This document shows, one piece after another, positions 1-8,402 of a stretch of DNA of 12,467 bases. The number at the start of each line of letters is the position of its first letter. Positions within the stretch are counted from its first letter, which is position 1. The stretch covers positions 1 through 12,467 of the forward strand of contig MGWJ01000004.1 in NCBI GenBank assembly GCA_001800945.1. Reading direction: 5' to 3'. The position numbers were made by a program, and so were the translations under genes. The notes beneath the pieces are model-generated. The model worked only from the letters and a program-made list of their open reading frames with translations, was not told the origin of the DNA and did no database searches. The DNA is from Flavobacteria bacterium RIFCSPLOWO2_12_FULL_31_7. GTDB taxonomy: Bacteria > Bacteroidota > Bacteroidia > Flavobacteriales > Flavobacteriaceae.

Positions 1-25
1 ACCATTTATAATTATAAATTTACTT

Positions 26-1351
26 ATGAAAAAAACATTAATGGCTTTAGGAACAATGGCAATGTTAGGAAGCACGGCAAATGCACAAAAAGTAGCATTC
101 GAAGAATTTGATTTAGATAACGGTTTACATGTTGTTTTACATCAAGATAATTCTGCTCCAGTGATTATTACTTCTGTAATGTATCATGTTGGGGCAAAAG
201 ATGAACAACCAAATCGAACTGGTTTTGCACACTTTTTTGAACATTTATTGTTTGAAGGAACTAAAAATATCGGTAAAGGAGAATGGTTTAAATTAGTTAC
301 CGCAAATGGAGGACAAAACAACGCCAATACTTCTGATGATAGAACTTACTATTATGAAGTTTTTCCATCTAATAATTTAGAATTAGCCATTTGGATGGAA
401 TCAGAAAGATTAATGCATCCTGTAATTGATCAAAAAGGAGTAGATACGCAAAACGAAGTGGTTAAAGAAGAAAAACGTTTAAGAATTGATAATCAACCTT
501 ACGGAAATATTTTTAAAGCGATTAAGCAAAATTTATTTAAAAACCACCCTTATCGTTGGACCACCATTGGTGAGATGGAACATTTAGACGCGGCTACTTT
601 AGAAGAGTTTCAAGCGTTTAACAAAAAATTCTATATTCCAAATAATGCAGTTCTTGTAGTTGCAGGTCAGTTTGACAATGCTCAAGCCAAAGAATGGATT
701 AAAAAATATTTCGGATCCATTCCAAAAGGAAAACCAGTACAAAGACAAAAAATTGAAGAAGCTCCAATAACTTCAACAATTAATGCTACTTGGGAAGATC
801 CAAATGTACAATTACCAATGACATTAGCAGCCTACAGAACACCATCAATGAAAACCAAAGATGCGCGTGTTTTAGATATGATTTCTTCTTATTTATCGGA
901 TGGAAAAAGTTCGAAATTATACAAGAAAATGGTAGATGATAAAAAAGTAGCGCTTCAAGTAGGTGCTTTTAATAATTCTCAAGAAGATTATGGTCAGTAC
1001 ATTATTTACAGTTTACCATTAGGTGATGTTACATCTGAAAGTTTATTAAAAGAAATTGATGAAGAAATTGTGAACATTCAAAATAATTTGATTTCTGAAA
1101 ACGATTTTCAAAAATTGCAAAATAAATTTGAAAACAATTATGTAAACTCCAATTCAACTGTGGAAGGAATTGCCGAAAATTTAGCTTCTTACTATTTATT
1201 ATATGGTGATATTAATTTAGTAAACACTGAAATTGAAATTTACCGTTCTATCACAAGAGAAGATATTAAAGAAGTGGCTAAAAAGTATTTAAATCCAAAC
1301 CAACGTTTGATTTTAAATTATGGTCCTGCAAAAGAAAAAACAGCTAAATAA
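26..1351 (+). CDS. M16 family zinc metallopeptidase, catalytic subunit (secreted)
   Basis: Zinc-dependent endopeptidase of the pitrilysin/mitochondrial processing peptidase type (M16B), 441 aa. A Sec signal peptide covers residues 1-20, with likely cleavage after ANA before Gln21, so the protein acts in the periplasm or envelope. The inverted zinc motif HxxEH is intact (H69-F-F-E72-H73), and E149 lies 76 residues after H73, the spacing expected for the third zinc ligand. Family landmarks follow: HPYRWTTIG near 174-182 and a YIPNNAVLVVAGQF stretch at 203-216 closing the first half. The second half is a weaker M16 repeat with SDGKSSKLY at 291-299. Where active partners usually have a substrate-binding Arg and Tyr, this protein has K297 and L310. 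The next gene supplies both residues, which suggests a heterodimer. Start: the first ATG, directly preceding the signal peptide; only 25 upstream bases are visible, so no promoter can be judged. Family call very secure; substrate unknown. Confidence 0.93.
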   Translation: MKKTLMALGTMAMLGSTANAQKVAFEEFDLDNGLHVVLHQDNSAPVIITSVMYHVGAKDEQPNRTGFAHFFEHLLFEGTKNIGKGEWFKLVTANGGQNNANTSDDRTYYYEVFPSNNLELAIWMESERLMHPVIDQKGVDTQNEVVKEEKRLRIDNQPYGNIFKAIKQNLFKNHPYRWTTIGEMEHLDAATLEEFQAFNKKFYIPNNAVLVVAGQFDNAQAKEWIKKYFGSIPKGKPVQRQKIEEAPITSTINATWEDPNVQLPMTLAAYRTPSMKTKDARVLDMISSYLSDGKSSKLYKKMVDDKKVALQVGAFNNSQEDYGQYIIYSLPLGDVTSESLLKEIDEEIVNIQNNLISENDFQKLQNKFENNYVNSNSTVEGIAENLASYYLLYGDINLVNTEIEIYRSITREDIKEVAKKYLNPNQRLILNYGPAKEKTAK

Positions 1352-1365
1352 TTTTTAAGATAAAG

Positions 1366-3420
1366 ATGAAAAAGTATTTATATATCGCAGCCAGTTTATT
1401 ACTAACAATAACTATGCAAGCACAAGACAGACCAATGCCTAAACAAGGGCCAGCACCAAGTATTAACATTAAAAAACCAGTAACTTTCGTTTTAGAAAAT
1501 GGTTTAAAAGTGTTAGTGGTGGAAAACAATAAATTACCAAGAGTTTCTTATAACTTAACTCTAGATAATGCACCTTTTGCGGAAGGAAGCAAAAAAGGAG
1601 TTACGGATTTAGTAAGTGCTATGATTGGTAATGCAACCGAGAATATTTCTAAAGAAAAATTTAATGAAGAGATTGACTTTTTAGGAGCCAATATTAGTTT
1701 TTACGAATCAGGTGCTGCTGCAAGTGGTTTGTCTAGATATTCTTCAAGAATTTTAGAATTATTAGCAGACGGAGCTTTAAATCCATTATTTACGCAAGCT
1801 GATTTTGATGCAGAAAGAGCGAAATTAATTGAAGGTTTAAAATCGGATGAGAAGAGTGCTTCTGCCATTTCAGCAAGGGTTCAAAACGTTTTAACTTACG
1901 GAAAAGAACATTATAACGGTGAGTTTACGTCAGAAGAAACTTTGAAAAATGTAACTTTACAAGACGTTATCAATCACTATAATACATATTTCGTACCAGG
2001 TAATGCTTATTTAGTGGTTATTGGAGATGTAAAAGCTAAAGATGTTAAGAAAAAAGTAGAAGAGTTATTTGGAGCAGATGTTTGGAAAAAAGCTACAGCA
2101 CCAAATTTATCTTACAACGATCCAAGAGATTTACAATATTCTCAAATTAATTTTGTAGATGTGCCAAATGCCGTGCAATCTGAAATCGCATTAATCAACT
2201 TGTCAAAATTAAAAATGAATGACAAAGATTATTTCGCAGCTATTTTAGCCAACCAAATTCTTGGTGGTGGTGGGGAAGGTCGTTTGTTTTTAAACTTAAG
2301 AGAAAAACACGGTTGGACATACGGTTCATATTCTAATTTAGGAGCTAGTAAATATGTTTCTAAATTTTCTTCAACTGCTTCGGTAAGAAATAAAGTTACG
2401 GATAGTGCAGTAGTTGAGATTTTTAACGAATTGAAAAAAATTAGAACAGAATTAGTTTCTGCTGAAGATTTAAAAATCGCGAAAGCAAAATATATTGGAA
2501 ACTTTGTCATGCAAATTGAAAAACCTGCAACTATTGCGCGTTATGCTTTAAATATTAAAACATTAGGTTTACCAGAAGATTTTTACGAAAACTATGTAAA
2601 AAATATCAATGCGGTAACTCCAGAAGATATCAGAAATGCAGCAAACAAATATTTCTTAGCAGATAACACAAGAGTAGTAATTGTAGGTAAAGCTACCGAT
2701 GTATTACCAGGTTTAGAAGCTATGAGTGCTAAAGAAAAAATGCCAATTTTCTATTTTGATAAATACGGAAATAAAGTTGACAAACCAGTAGTGAAAAAAG
2801 AAATTCCTGCAGGTGTAACGGCTCAAACGGTAATTAAAAAACACATTGATTTAATTGGTGGTGAAAAAGCTTTAAGTCAAGTGAAAACAATGGCAATTAC
2901 TTACAAAGCATCTATTCAAGGGCAAGAAATTGTGATGGTAACAAAATCTTCAAACAAAAGTATGAACAGCATGATCATTACGGGAATGGGAATGACTTTA
3001 GCTAAGAATATTGTTGGAAAAGATTTCGCTTATACAGAAGCTCAAGGTAAAAGAACGGATGTGAAAGGAGAAGAATACAATGAAATGAAAGCAGAATCTA
3101 TTCCTTTTCAAGAATTAACAATGATTAAAGATAAGAAAGTTTTGTTAACTGGAATTGAAAAAATAAATGATAAAGAAGCTTACGTAATTGTTTCAGGTAA
3201 AACAAAATATTATTACGATATCAATACAGGATATAGAATAGCAGTGGAAGTACCAGGTAAAGATGGCAATCCAGCTACTGTTGTAAATTATAACGATTAT
3301 AAAGATTTTAAAGGAATTAAATATCCATATTTAATGTCTATTAATGCAGGTTTTCCTTTAGATTTTAACGCTTTCGAAGTGAAAATCAACGAAGGGGTTA
3401 CGGATAAAGATTTTGAATAA
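1366..3420 (+). CDS. M16 family peptidase-like protein, zinc site lost, with C-terminal LolA-like domain
   Basis: Inactive-looking M16 partner, 684 aa. The signal peptide is about residues 1-20 (cleavage near MQAQ/DRP). The M16 fold runs to about residue 470. At the place of HxxEH it reads D81-L-V-S-A85, and the third ligand position aligns with Gly157, so it should not bind zinc. It keeps the glycine-rich loop G300-G303 and a well-formed R306/Y319 pair, the substrate-binding elements seen in non-catalytic partners such as the MPP alpha subunit. Residues about 485-684 are an extra domain starting TVIKKHIDLIGGEKAL, with alternating beta-strand pattern. It resembles the LolA/LolB-like domains often found in Bacteroidota envelope proteins (inference from pattern only). 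It begins 14 bases after the preceding peptidase gene and is surely co-transcribed with it. No Shine-Dalgarno sequence is visible, as usual in this phylum. The domain at the C-terminus could be a scaffold or a lipoprotein/lipid-binding module. Confidence 0.9.
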   Translation: MKKYLYIAASLLLTITMQAQDRPMPKQGPAPSINIKKPVTFVLENGLKVLVVENNKLPRVSYNLTLDNAPFAEGSKKGVTDLVSAMIGNATENISKEKFNEEIDFLGANISFYESGAAASGLSRYSSRILELLADGALNPLFTQADFDAERAKLIEGLKSDEKSASAISARVQNVLTYGKEHYNGEFTSEETLKNVTLQDVINHYNTYFVPGNAYLVVIGDVKAKDVKKKVEELFGADVWKKATAPNLSYNDPRDLQYSQINFVDVPNAVQSEIALINLSKLKMNDKDYFAAILANQILGGGGEGRLFLNLREKHGWTYGSYSNLGASKYVSKFSSTASVRNKVTDSAVVEIFNELKKIRTELVSAEDLKIAKAKYIGNFVMQIEKPATIARYALNIKTLGLPEDFYENYVKNINAVTPEDIRNAANKYFLADNTRVVIVGKATDVLPGLEAMSAKEKMPIFYFDKYGNKVDKPVVKKEIPAGVTAQTVIKKHIDLIGGEKALSQVKTMAITYKASIQGQEIVMVTKSSNKSMNSMIITGMGMTLAKNIVGKDFAYTEAQGKRTDVKGEEYNEMKAESIPFQELTMIKDKKVLLTGIEKINDKEAYVIVSGKTKYYYDINTGYRIAVEVPGKDGNPATVVNYNDYKDFKGIKYPYLMSINAGFPLDFNAFEVKINEGVTDKDFE

Positions 3421-3436
3421 ATTTTTATTTTGATAA

Positions 3437-3468
3437 CAAAAAAGGATTGCGAAAGCAATCCTTTTTTG
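3437..3468. terminator. Bidirectional intrinsic terminator between convergent genes
   Basis: A perfect 14-bp stem (3437-3450 with 3455-3468) closed by a GAAA tetraloop. Six A:T pairs at the base give a T-run on both strands, and more T residues follow on the plus strand. It lies between the end of the M16 pair and the end of the convergent T9SS protein gene, so it can serve both. Confidence 0.9.
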
Positions 3469-3498
3469 TTTTTATATAGTTCTAATTCTGCCTTGATA

Positions 3499-6384
3499 TT
3501 AATGTATGATTTTTTTTGTGACAATCAGATCATTTTCAAGCTTGACTTTAATAATTAGCATCTCTGTATTGGCTAATAATTCAGATAATATAATTTCTTG
3601 TTGTTTAATGTTTTTTCTGTCCAATACTTTTTTTCCTAACGCATCATACACTGTAATTTCATGAATTGATTGTCCTAACGATTTTACATTAACATGGTTG
3701 TTTACAAAAATGGTTACTTGGTCAGCATAGTTGTGGTCGTCTGTTGATAAGGTTTGATTGGAAAAACGTAAAACAAATCTATCTAAAGTTTCGCCTTCCT
3801 CGGCATAAAAGGTGTAAGGCACTGTTCTTAAATCGTGAATTATATTGTACAGTTTATCTTCTAAATATATATTTTGAGTACTCAATAATCCGTTTATACC
3901 ATTAATAAAGATTGTATAATTACCTGATGTTGGTACTTTAACTGCTAACGGAACTTGGTCATTTACATCAAACGGGACGCTTCTACCTTGAATTATGTTT
4001 CGGTCATAACCTTCTAATAAGGAGTAAATATTAAAGTTCGTTTTTAAATCTGCTTGTGCATCATACATTTGGTCTTTTTGATTAGTTGCGCCATTAACAT
4101 AAGCTACAAGCATAGAACAATTAGAGGTTGAAGATACAAGGTCTAACCAGATTCTTCCTTCAGGTAAATTGCCTATATTAGTATTTGCAGTTCTGAAAAA
4201 TTGATCGTTTCGGTAACTACTGCTTCGCATAGAATTATCAAACGAAGCTGTCATAGAAGTTGAAGTGCTGAATGGATTCATTAAAACAGCAAAACCTTGT
4301 CCAGCCGCAATATAGCCTTCAAATCCCAAAGGTGAAGAAGGTCCAGATAGATTATAGGTCAAATAATCGGACGGGTCATAATTGTAAGAATAATTATTAT
4401 AGAAAGGATCTAAAGTACTTGTGTTTGGGACTATTCCATGTCTCCAAATTCTAATAAATCCATTAATTTTAGTTGAGTTGGCCATTAAAAAGGCATCGGC
4501 AGATATAGAAGATGGATAAGGGTTTCCTAATAAGTTCCAATTGTCATCATCTTGCGTTGCATTCGTTGGGGAATATGGAGAAGGATACGATCCAACAGTG
4601 TTATATGTTCCTCTTGAAATGGGTGTATTTATAGTACCATTATTTGGAACGCCAATAAAAGTTGAAGTAAAATTTGTGGGTGAATTCATTGGTGCATTGT
4701 TCAGTCCTTTTTCAATATATCCTTTTCCCAAAACCATTATCTCTGTGGTATTAACCCAATTTCCAAATTCACCAATTCCATTTCCAGGAATCGTTGGAAT
4801 CCATTTGTATAAATTGGTGTTATTAGAATAGGTTGAAATATTGGCAGAACTAAATCCGGCTACTGGACTCGACCAATATACATAATCAGAATTATCAACA
4901 AAGGCAATTCTTTCCAATGTAATATTTCCAATATTATTTCCCTCATTTATTTGAATTAAATTGCCGCTGTTTTTAATTTCGAAAGTACCGTTAGCATTTA
5001 CGTTTATAATATCTGTTACAACAAACGTTCCATTTGAAGCGACTACCAAATTCCCATTACTTGGAATGTTTACGGCATACGCATAGGCCACTGAAGGACC
5101 AGAAATTATTGGACTGAATCCAATATTATTAATTGTGACACAATCTGAAGCGGTGGGCACTCCATTAGGCGTCCAGTTAGAAGCTGAAAACCAGTCGGAA
5201 CTCAATCCATTCCAACTTTTGCCTGAAGCACTGAAATTAACACTTGCGCTCGAGTATGAAACACATCCGCCACTATTGGTTACAGTAAAGGAATAATTCC
5301 CTGGCGCCAATCCGTTTACGGTGTAACTATTTCCGCTTCCTGTAATGCCTCCTGGATTGATAGTCCAATTCCCTGAAGGTAAGTTGTTTAGTTGGACGCT
5401 TCCATTTGGTGAGGCACAAGTAGGTTGCGTAGTTGCGCCAATAGAAATAGTGCTTGGTTTTGAGTTTACCACAATTGAAATGGTTTCATAATTGTTGTAC
5501 ACATTTCCGCTGTACGTGGTTGTGCAAGTAAGAGTAGCATTGTAAGTACCAACTGTTGCATTAGGTATAGTAGGGTTTTGCACAGATGAAGAACTGATTC
5601 CTCCGCTAGGCGCAACTATTGCCCAATTATATGTAACAGCCGTTCCGAATGTTCCAGCGTAACTTCCCAAAAGACTAATTGTGTCTCCTTCGCATGCTGG
5701 GGTGTTTGCTGTTGGAATGGCGTTTAATGTGCCGTCTCCAGCCATAACTTCATCAAAAGTTAGTGCTGTGGTTCCGCCTCCATTACAATAAGCATATACA
5801 GAGGAACCTATATGAATGTCTTGATTGTGATTGCAATCTCCAACAAGTCCATAATAATCAGGGTTAGGAACAGTGTCTGAAGTTACATAAAGGACGGCAT
5901 TTGACGGAAGCATTAAATCTATCTTATCTATAAATGTAATTGTACCTTGATACGGAGTAACGGAAATTAATTGTGTATTAAAAATATAGTCTGTTCCATT
6001 ACCACCTGTATTTGTACCGGTGAGTTGTAAGTTTCCGTTAATGGTAATTAAACCTATGGTTCCAGTATTTATTCCTGCAGTTCCAATAGTGATTGTGTGT
6101 CCGAATTGAATCGTGACATTACCCGTTCCTGTAGGGTTTTGTCCAGGATAGGTTGAAGCAGTCGCCCAACTATTACCATTAAAATATTGCCAACTGCTCA
6201 GCGCTGTCCATGGTCCGCCTGGGCTAACCGATCGGTAATCACCAATGGTCTGGCCAAATACTTGAAATGAAAACAAGAAAAGTGTTATCCTAAATAAACT
6301 AAAAAGTTTATTTCTATTGAAAATTTTATTAAGTAGGTTGTGATTTTGGAGGGGCTTTTCGGAAGTTGAGTAAGTTTTACACAT
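3499..6384 (-). CDS. Large secreted surface/adhesin-like protein with T9SS type A C-terminal sorting domain
   Basis: Protein of 961 aa exported by Sec and then the type IX secretion system. Residues 1-44 are a signal peptide with an unusually long polar n-region (1-27), a hydrophobic core at 28-43 and probable cleavage before Gln45. Next comes a Trp/Gly-rich module with Asn/Gly/Thr beta-repeats (about 55-160), a PKD/Ig-like domain (about 225-308), and a domain with PTCASPNGSV and APGNYSFTVTNSGGC typical of flavobacterial adhesins (311-388). A second beta-rich segment starts WNGLSSDWFSASNW (391-404). A module marked by YVYWSSPV (501-508) and NWNLLGNPYPSS (615-626) follows. The last ~74 residues (888-961), with ITVYDALGKKVLD, match the type A T9SS sorting domain. 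No catalytic motif seen, so a cell-surface or matrix role is inferred. The ATG is the only Met ahead of the signal core. A TAnnTTTG box lies 21 bases upstream. It shares a terminator with the M16 pair. Confidence 0.88.
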   Translation of the reverse strand: MCKTYSTSEKPLQNHNLLNKIFNRNKLFSLFRITLFLFSFQVFGQTIGDYRSVSPGGPWTALSSWQYFNGNSWATASTYPGQNPTGTGNVTIQFGHTITIGTAGINTGTIGLITINGNLQLTGTNTGGNGTDYIFNTQLISVTPYQGTITFIDKIDLMLPSNAVLYVTSDTVPNPDYYGLVGDCNHNQDIHIGSSVYAYCNGGGTTALTFDEVMAGDGTLNAIPTANTPACEGDTISLLGSYAGTFGTAVTYNWAIVAPSGGISSSSVQNPTIPNATVGTYNATLTCTTTYSGNVYNNYETISIVVNSKPSTISIGATTQPTCASPNGSVQLNNLPSGNWTINPGGITGSGNSYTVNGLAPGNYSFTVTNSGGCVSYSSASVNFSASGKSWNGLSSDWFSASNWTPNGVPTASDCVTINNIGFSPIISGPSVAYAYAVNIPSNGNLVVASNGTFVVTDIINVNANGTFEIKNSGNLIQINEGNNIGNITLERIAFVDNSDYVYWSSPVAGFSSANISTYSNNTNLYKWIPTIPGNGIGEFGNWVNTTEIMVLGKGYIEKGLNNAPMNSPTNFTSTFIGVPNNGTINTPISRGTYNTVGSYPSPYSPTNATQDDDNWNLLGNPYPSSISADAFLMANSTKINGFIRIWRHGIVPNTSTLDPFYNNYSYNYDPSDYLTYNLSGPSSPLGFEGYIAAGQGFAVLMNPFSTSTSMTASFDNSMRSSSYRNDQFFRTANTNIGNLPEGRIWLDLVSSTSNCSMLVAYVNGATNQKDQMYDAQADLKTNFNIYSLLEGYDRNIIQGRSVPFDVNDQVPLAVKVPTSGNYTIFINGINGLLSTQNIYLEDKLYNIIHDLRTVPYTFYAEEGETLDRFVLRFSNQTLSTDDHNYADQVTIFVNNHVNVKSLGQSIHEITVYDALGKKVLDRKNIKQQEIILSELLANTEMLIIKVKLENDLIVTKKIIH

Positions 6385-6405
6385 AACAATTTCGTTTAGC
6401 TATTA

Positions 6406-6413
6406 CAAAGATA
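6406..6413 (-). promoter_or_regulatory. Candidate -7 promoter box for the T9SS protein gene
   Basis: On the minus strand the bases read TATCTTTG, an exact fit to the Bacteroidota -7 element TAnnTTTG. It ends 21 bases before the ATG at 6384. No clear TTTG is seen at the -33 distance, so only half of the promoter is recognisable. Confidence 0.5.
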
Positions 6414-6503
6414 GCTCATATTCTATTGTTAGATGAAATTTCGCACATCTTTTAGTCTTGAAAATCAGTCAGTTAATCGAAAAATTGAAGAAAAAGTTAA
6501 AAT

Positions 6504-6536
6504 AAAATGAGCCCAATGCAACATCGAGCTCATTTT
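6504..6536 (-). terminator. Probable terminator of the EamA/DUF2723-like gene pair
   Basis: A perfect 9-bp stem (6504-6512 with 6528-6536, AAAATGAGC paired to GCTCATTTT) with a 15-base loop. On the minus strand it is followed by a loose T-rich tract. It lies 54 bases past the stop of the upstream minus-strand gene. The long loop and interrupted T-run make it a moderate call. Confidence 0.5.
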
Positions 6537-6590
6537 TATTGAAATTATTATGAAATGTTTGGGGAGTCAAAAAACGAATGCTTTTTTGTT

Positions 6591-8390
6591 TTAATTATAT
6601 GTGTTTTCTATATATTTTTTGTGTGAAGAAAGTTTTTCATTAATATATTCATCTGTTTGATAGTAATAGATATGATTTTTATTTTCAAGATTTTTTAAAA
6701 CCTCATTTTTAACACTATCAGATTTTGATTTTTCGTTCAAAGATTTATATAAATCTATAAATTCGATAGTAAAGTAGTTATAAGGACATGTTGTATTATT
6801 ATATCTATTCAAACATTTATCTAAAGTTAATATGGCCTTTTCTTTTGAGTTTTTTTCATAGTAAAACTTGCTTAATCGTAAATATAAGTTTCTGATATAT
6901 TCTACAACTTGTTTTTCTTCAACTGGTAAATTGTTGATGTTCTTAAAATTTATTTTGCTTAATAGATTTTCAATTATTTCTGGATTTTTTATATATCCAA
7001 CTTTATCTGTATTTTCATCAAAATCTTTTGATAATTTATAGATAAACCCTTCAAGTTGCAAGTAATTGCTTAATCCTAAATATTCATTATCATTATTGTA
7101 GTCCGTAAAATAAACTGGTCTTCTCCATTTATTTTGCCCGATTATATCTAATAGTAATAATTGATTTCTAAACAATACATCATTTTCATAAATCCAGTTT
7201 AATGAGTTTTTATCAGCACCAAATCTAAAATTCTTTGAAATTAAATTAACTTCTTCTCCAGTATTTAATTCAATATTTTTTTCAAAAATAATTTTATTTA
7301 ATTTAGTTATATCATTTATAAAATTGCTGTCAGTTTCTAGGATAATAAATCTTGATTTTTTGTTTTTAATATATTCCTCATCTAAAGAACATATAATTTT
7401 ATTGTTGTGAAATATTCCCTTTTTAAGCATTAAAATATATCTAGAATCATTCAATAAACTCGTGTTTATAATAAGAATGTCTTTCCTGTGATTGTTTTTT
7501 AATTGATAATATAACAAAGGGAAAGTGTCATTATCTCCCGCTGTGAAAAGAATTGCGTTTGGTTCACATGAATCTAACATTAATTTTGAATACTGATTTA
7601 TATTTTCTGAGTATAATTCGTTTTGAAAAATATATTTTGAAGCAATTTCTTCATTTTGATAAACCAATAAATTCAGATATAGTGAAACCATTTCATTGCT
7701 ATATTTAATTTTTATCGAACCTGGAATTGTGTTATAATTAGGTGATTTTTCAATTAAAGTTTTATAGTATTCTAAAGCCTTTACAGAATACTGTATAAAT
7801 TTCTCTAATTGATTTGTATTCATTGAATTATTAGTATGAGGTAAATTATATTTCAAATTTTTCAGATTAAAGTCAAAGTTATCATTAATCAAATTTGTAG
7901 CTACTTGAGAATAAGAATACCCCAAAGTATATATTTCATTATCGTTTAATTCGGATTTTTTTTCTAGTAATTTGATATTGTCATAAAAGCAGCCATCATA
8001 ACCGAAGTAAGGGAAAATTTGATAATGTAATTCGGGATAAGTATTTAATATTTGATTTCTAACTTTTATTTCATTTTCTTCTTTATTAATATATTCATTG
8101 TATTCTGTGATTTCTTTTGATACGGATTTTAATGGTAATTTTATTTTTTTATACTCGTTGGTATGTTTATCCCAAAAAAGTTGTTGTAAAGTGTCTTTTG
8201 TATTTGACATTTTTACAAACCAACCCGAGTTTCTTTTTTCAAGAAGTAAATCGTTTTCTTGATAAAATTCAGATACCTCATAGTTTTGAAATAATTTATT
8301 TACTATTTCTCTATAAGTTGGATGTGTATTTTGAGCATTTGATATATTAATTATCAATAAAAAAAGTATTATTGTTTTTTTGATATTCAT
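6591..8390 (-). CDS. Secreted protein resembling the C-terminal periplasmic part of DUF2723 proteins, with TPR-like tail
   Basis: 599 aa, not assigned to a known function. Residues 1-19 are a signal peptide (cleavage ISNA before Gln20). There is no other membrane segment. The centre carries FTAGDNDTFPLLYYQL (282-297) followed by KDILIINTSLLND (303-315), then WRRPVYF (422-428) and YLGLSNYLQLEGFIYKL (437-453). I recognise this ordered set from the soluble C-terminal half of DUF2723 proteins, which are large Bacteroidota membrane proteins related to protein O-mannosyltransferases. The multi-pass catalytic half is absent here. Residues about 487-570 are helical and look like tetratricopeptide-type repeats. 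The N-terminal 20-130 is unassigned. The gene follows an EamA transporter gene by 12 bases, so it is likely co-transcribed. It is strikingly A+T-rich and full of Asn, Lys, Ile and Tyr codons, unlike its neighbours, which fits low expression or recent acquisition. Gene reality is secure; the domain link is from motif memory. Confidence 0.8.
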   Translation of the reverse strand: MNIKKTIILFLLIINISNAQNTHPTYREIVNKLFQNYEVSEFYQENDLLLEKRNSGWFVKMSNTKDTLQQLFWDKHTNEYKKIKLPLKSVSKEITEYNEYINKEENEIKVRNQILNTYPELHYQIFPYFGYDGCFYDNIKLLEKKSELNDNEIYTLGYSYSQVATNLINDNFDFNLKNLKYNLPHTNNSMNTNQLEKFIQYSVKALEYYKTLIEKSPNYNTIPGSIKIKYSNEMVSLYLNLLVYQNEEIASKYIFQNELYSENINQYSKLMLDSCEPNAILFTAGDNDTFPLLYYQLKNNHRKDILIINTSLLNDSRYILMLKKGIFHNNKIICSLDEEYIKNKKSRFIILETDSNFINDITKLNKIIFEKNIELNTGEEVNLISKNFRFGADKNSLNWIYENDVLFRNQLLLLDIIGQNKWRRPVYFTDYNNDNEYLGLSNYLQLEGFIYKLSKDFDENTDKVGYIKNPEIIENLLSKINFKNINNLPVEEKQVVEYIRNLYLRLSKFYYEKNSKEKAILTLDKCLNRYNNTTCPYNYFTIEFIDLYKSLNEKSKSDSVKNEVLKNLENKNHIYYYQTDEYINEKLSSHKKYIENTYN

Positions 8391-8402
8391 AATTTATAAA
8401 GT

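Larger units (their letters stand above)
6385..6590. other. Intergenic region between two minus-strand genes
   Basis: 206 bases without a credible gene. The right part holds a 9-bp hairpin (6504-6536) and a weaker A:T-only hairpin (6568-6588), both suited to ending the upstream minus-strand gene. The left part holds the -7 box of the T9SS protein gene. I see nothing else in the A+T-rich stretch around 6415-6500. Confidence 0.5.

Noticed and set aside
2229..2510. 93-codon open frame on the minus strand
   Set aside because: Opposite the conserved glycine-loop region of the second M16 gene, with no independent signals.
3297..3524. 75-codon open frame on the minus strand
   Set aside because: Runs through the bidirectional terminator and overlaps the 3' end of the M16 gene and the T9SS protein gene.
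4541..4831. 96-codon open frame on the plus strand
   Set aside because: Antisense to the T9SS protein gene; no recognisable features.
6568..6588. Hairpin CAAAAAA/TTTTTTG just after the DUF2723-like gene
   Set aside because: The stem is seven pairs, almost all A:T, with a seven-base loop; too weak to call a terminator next to the better candidate at 6504-6536.
8117..8350. 77-codon open frame on the plus strand
   Set aside because: Antisense to the 5' part of the DUF2723-like gene; expected by chance in such A+T-rich sequence.
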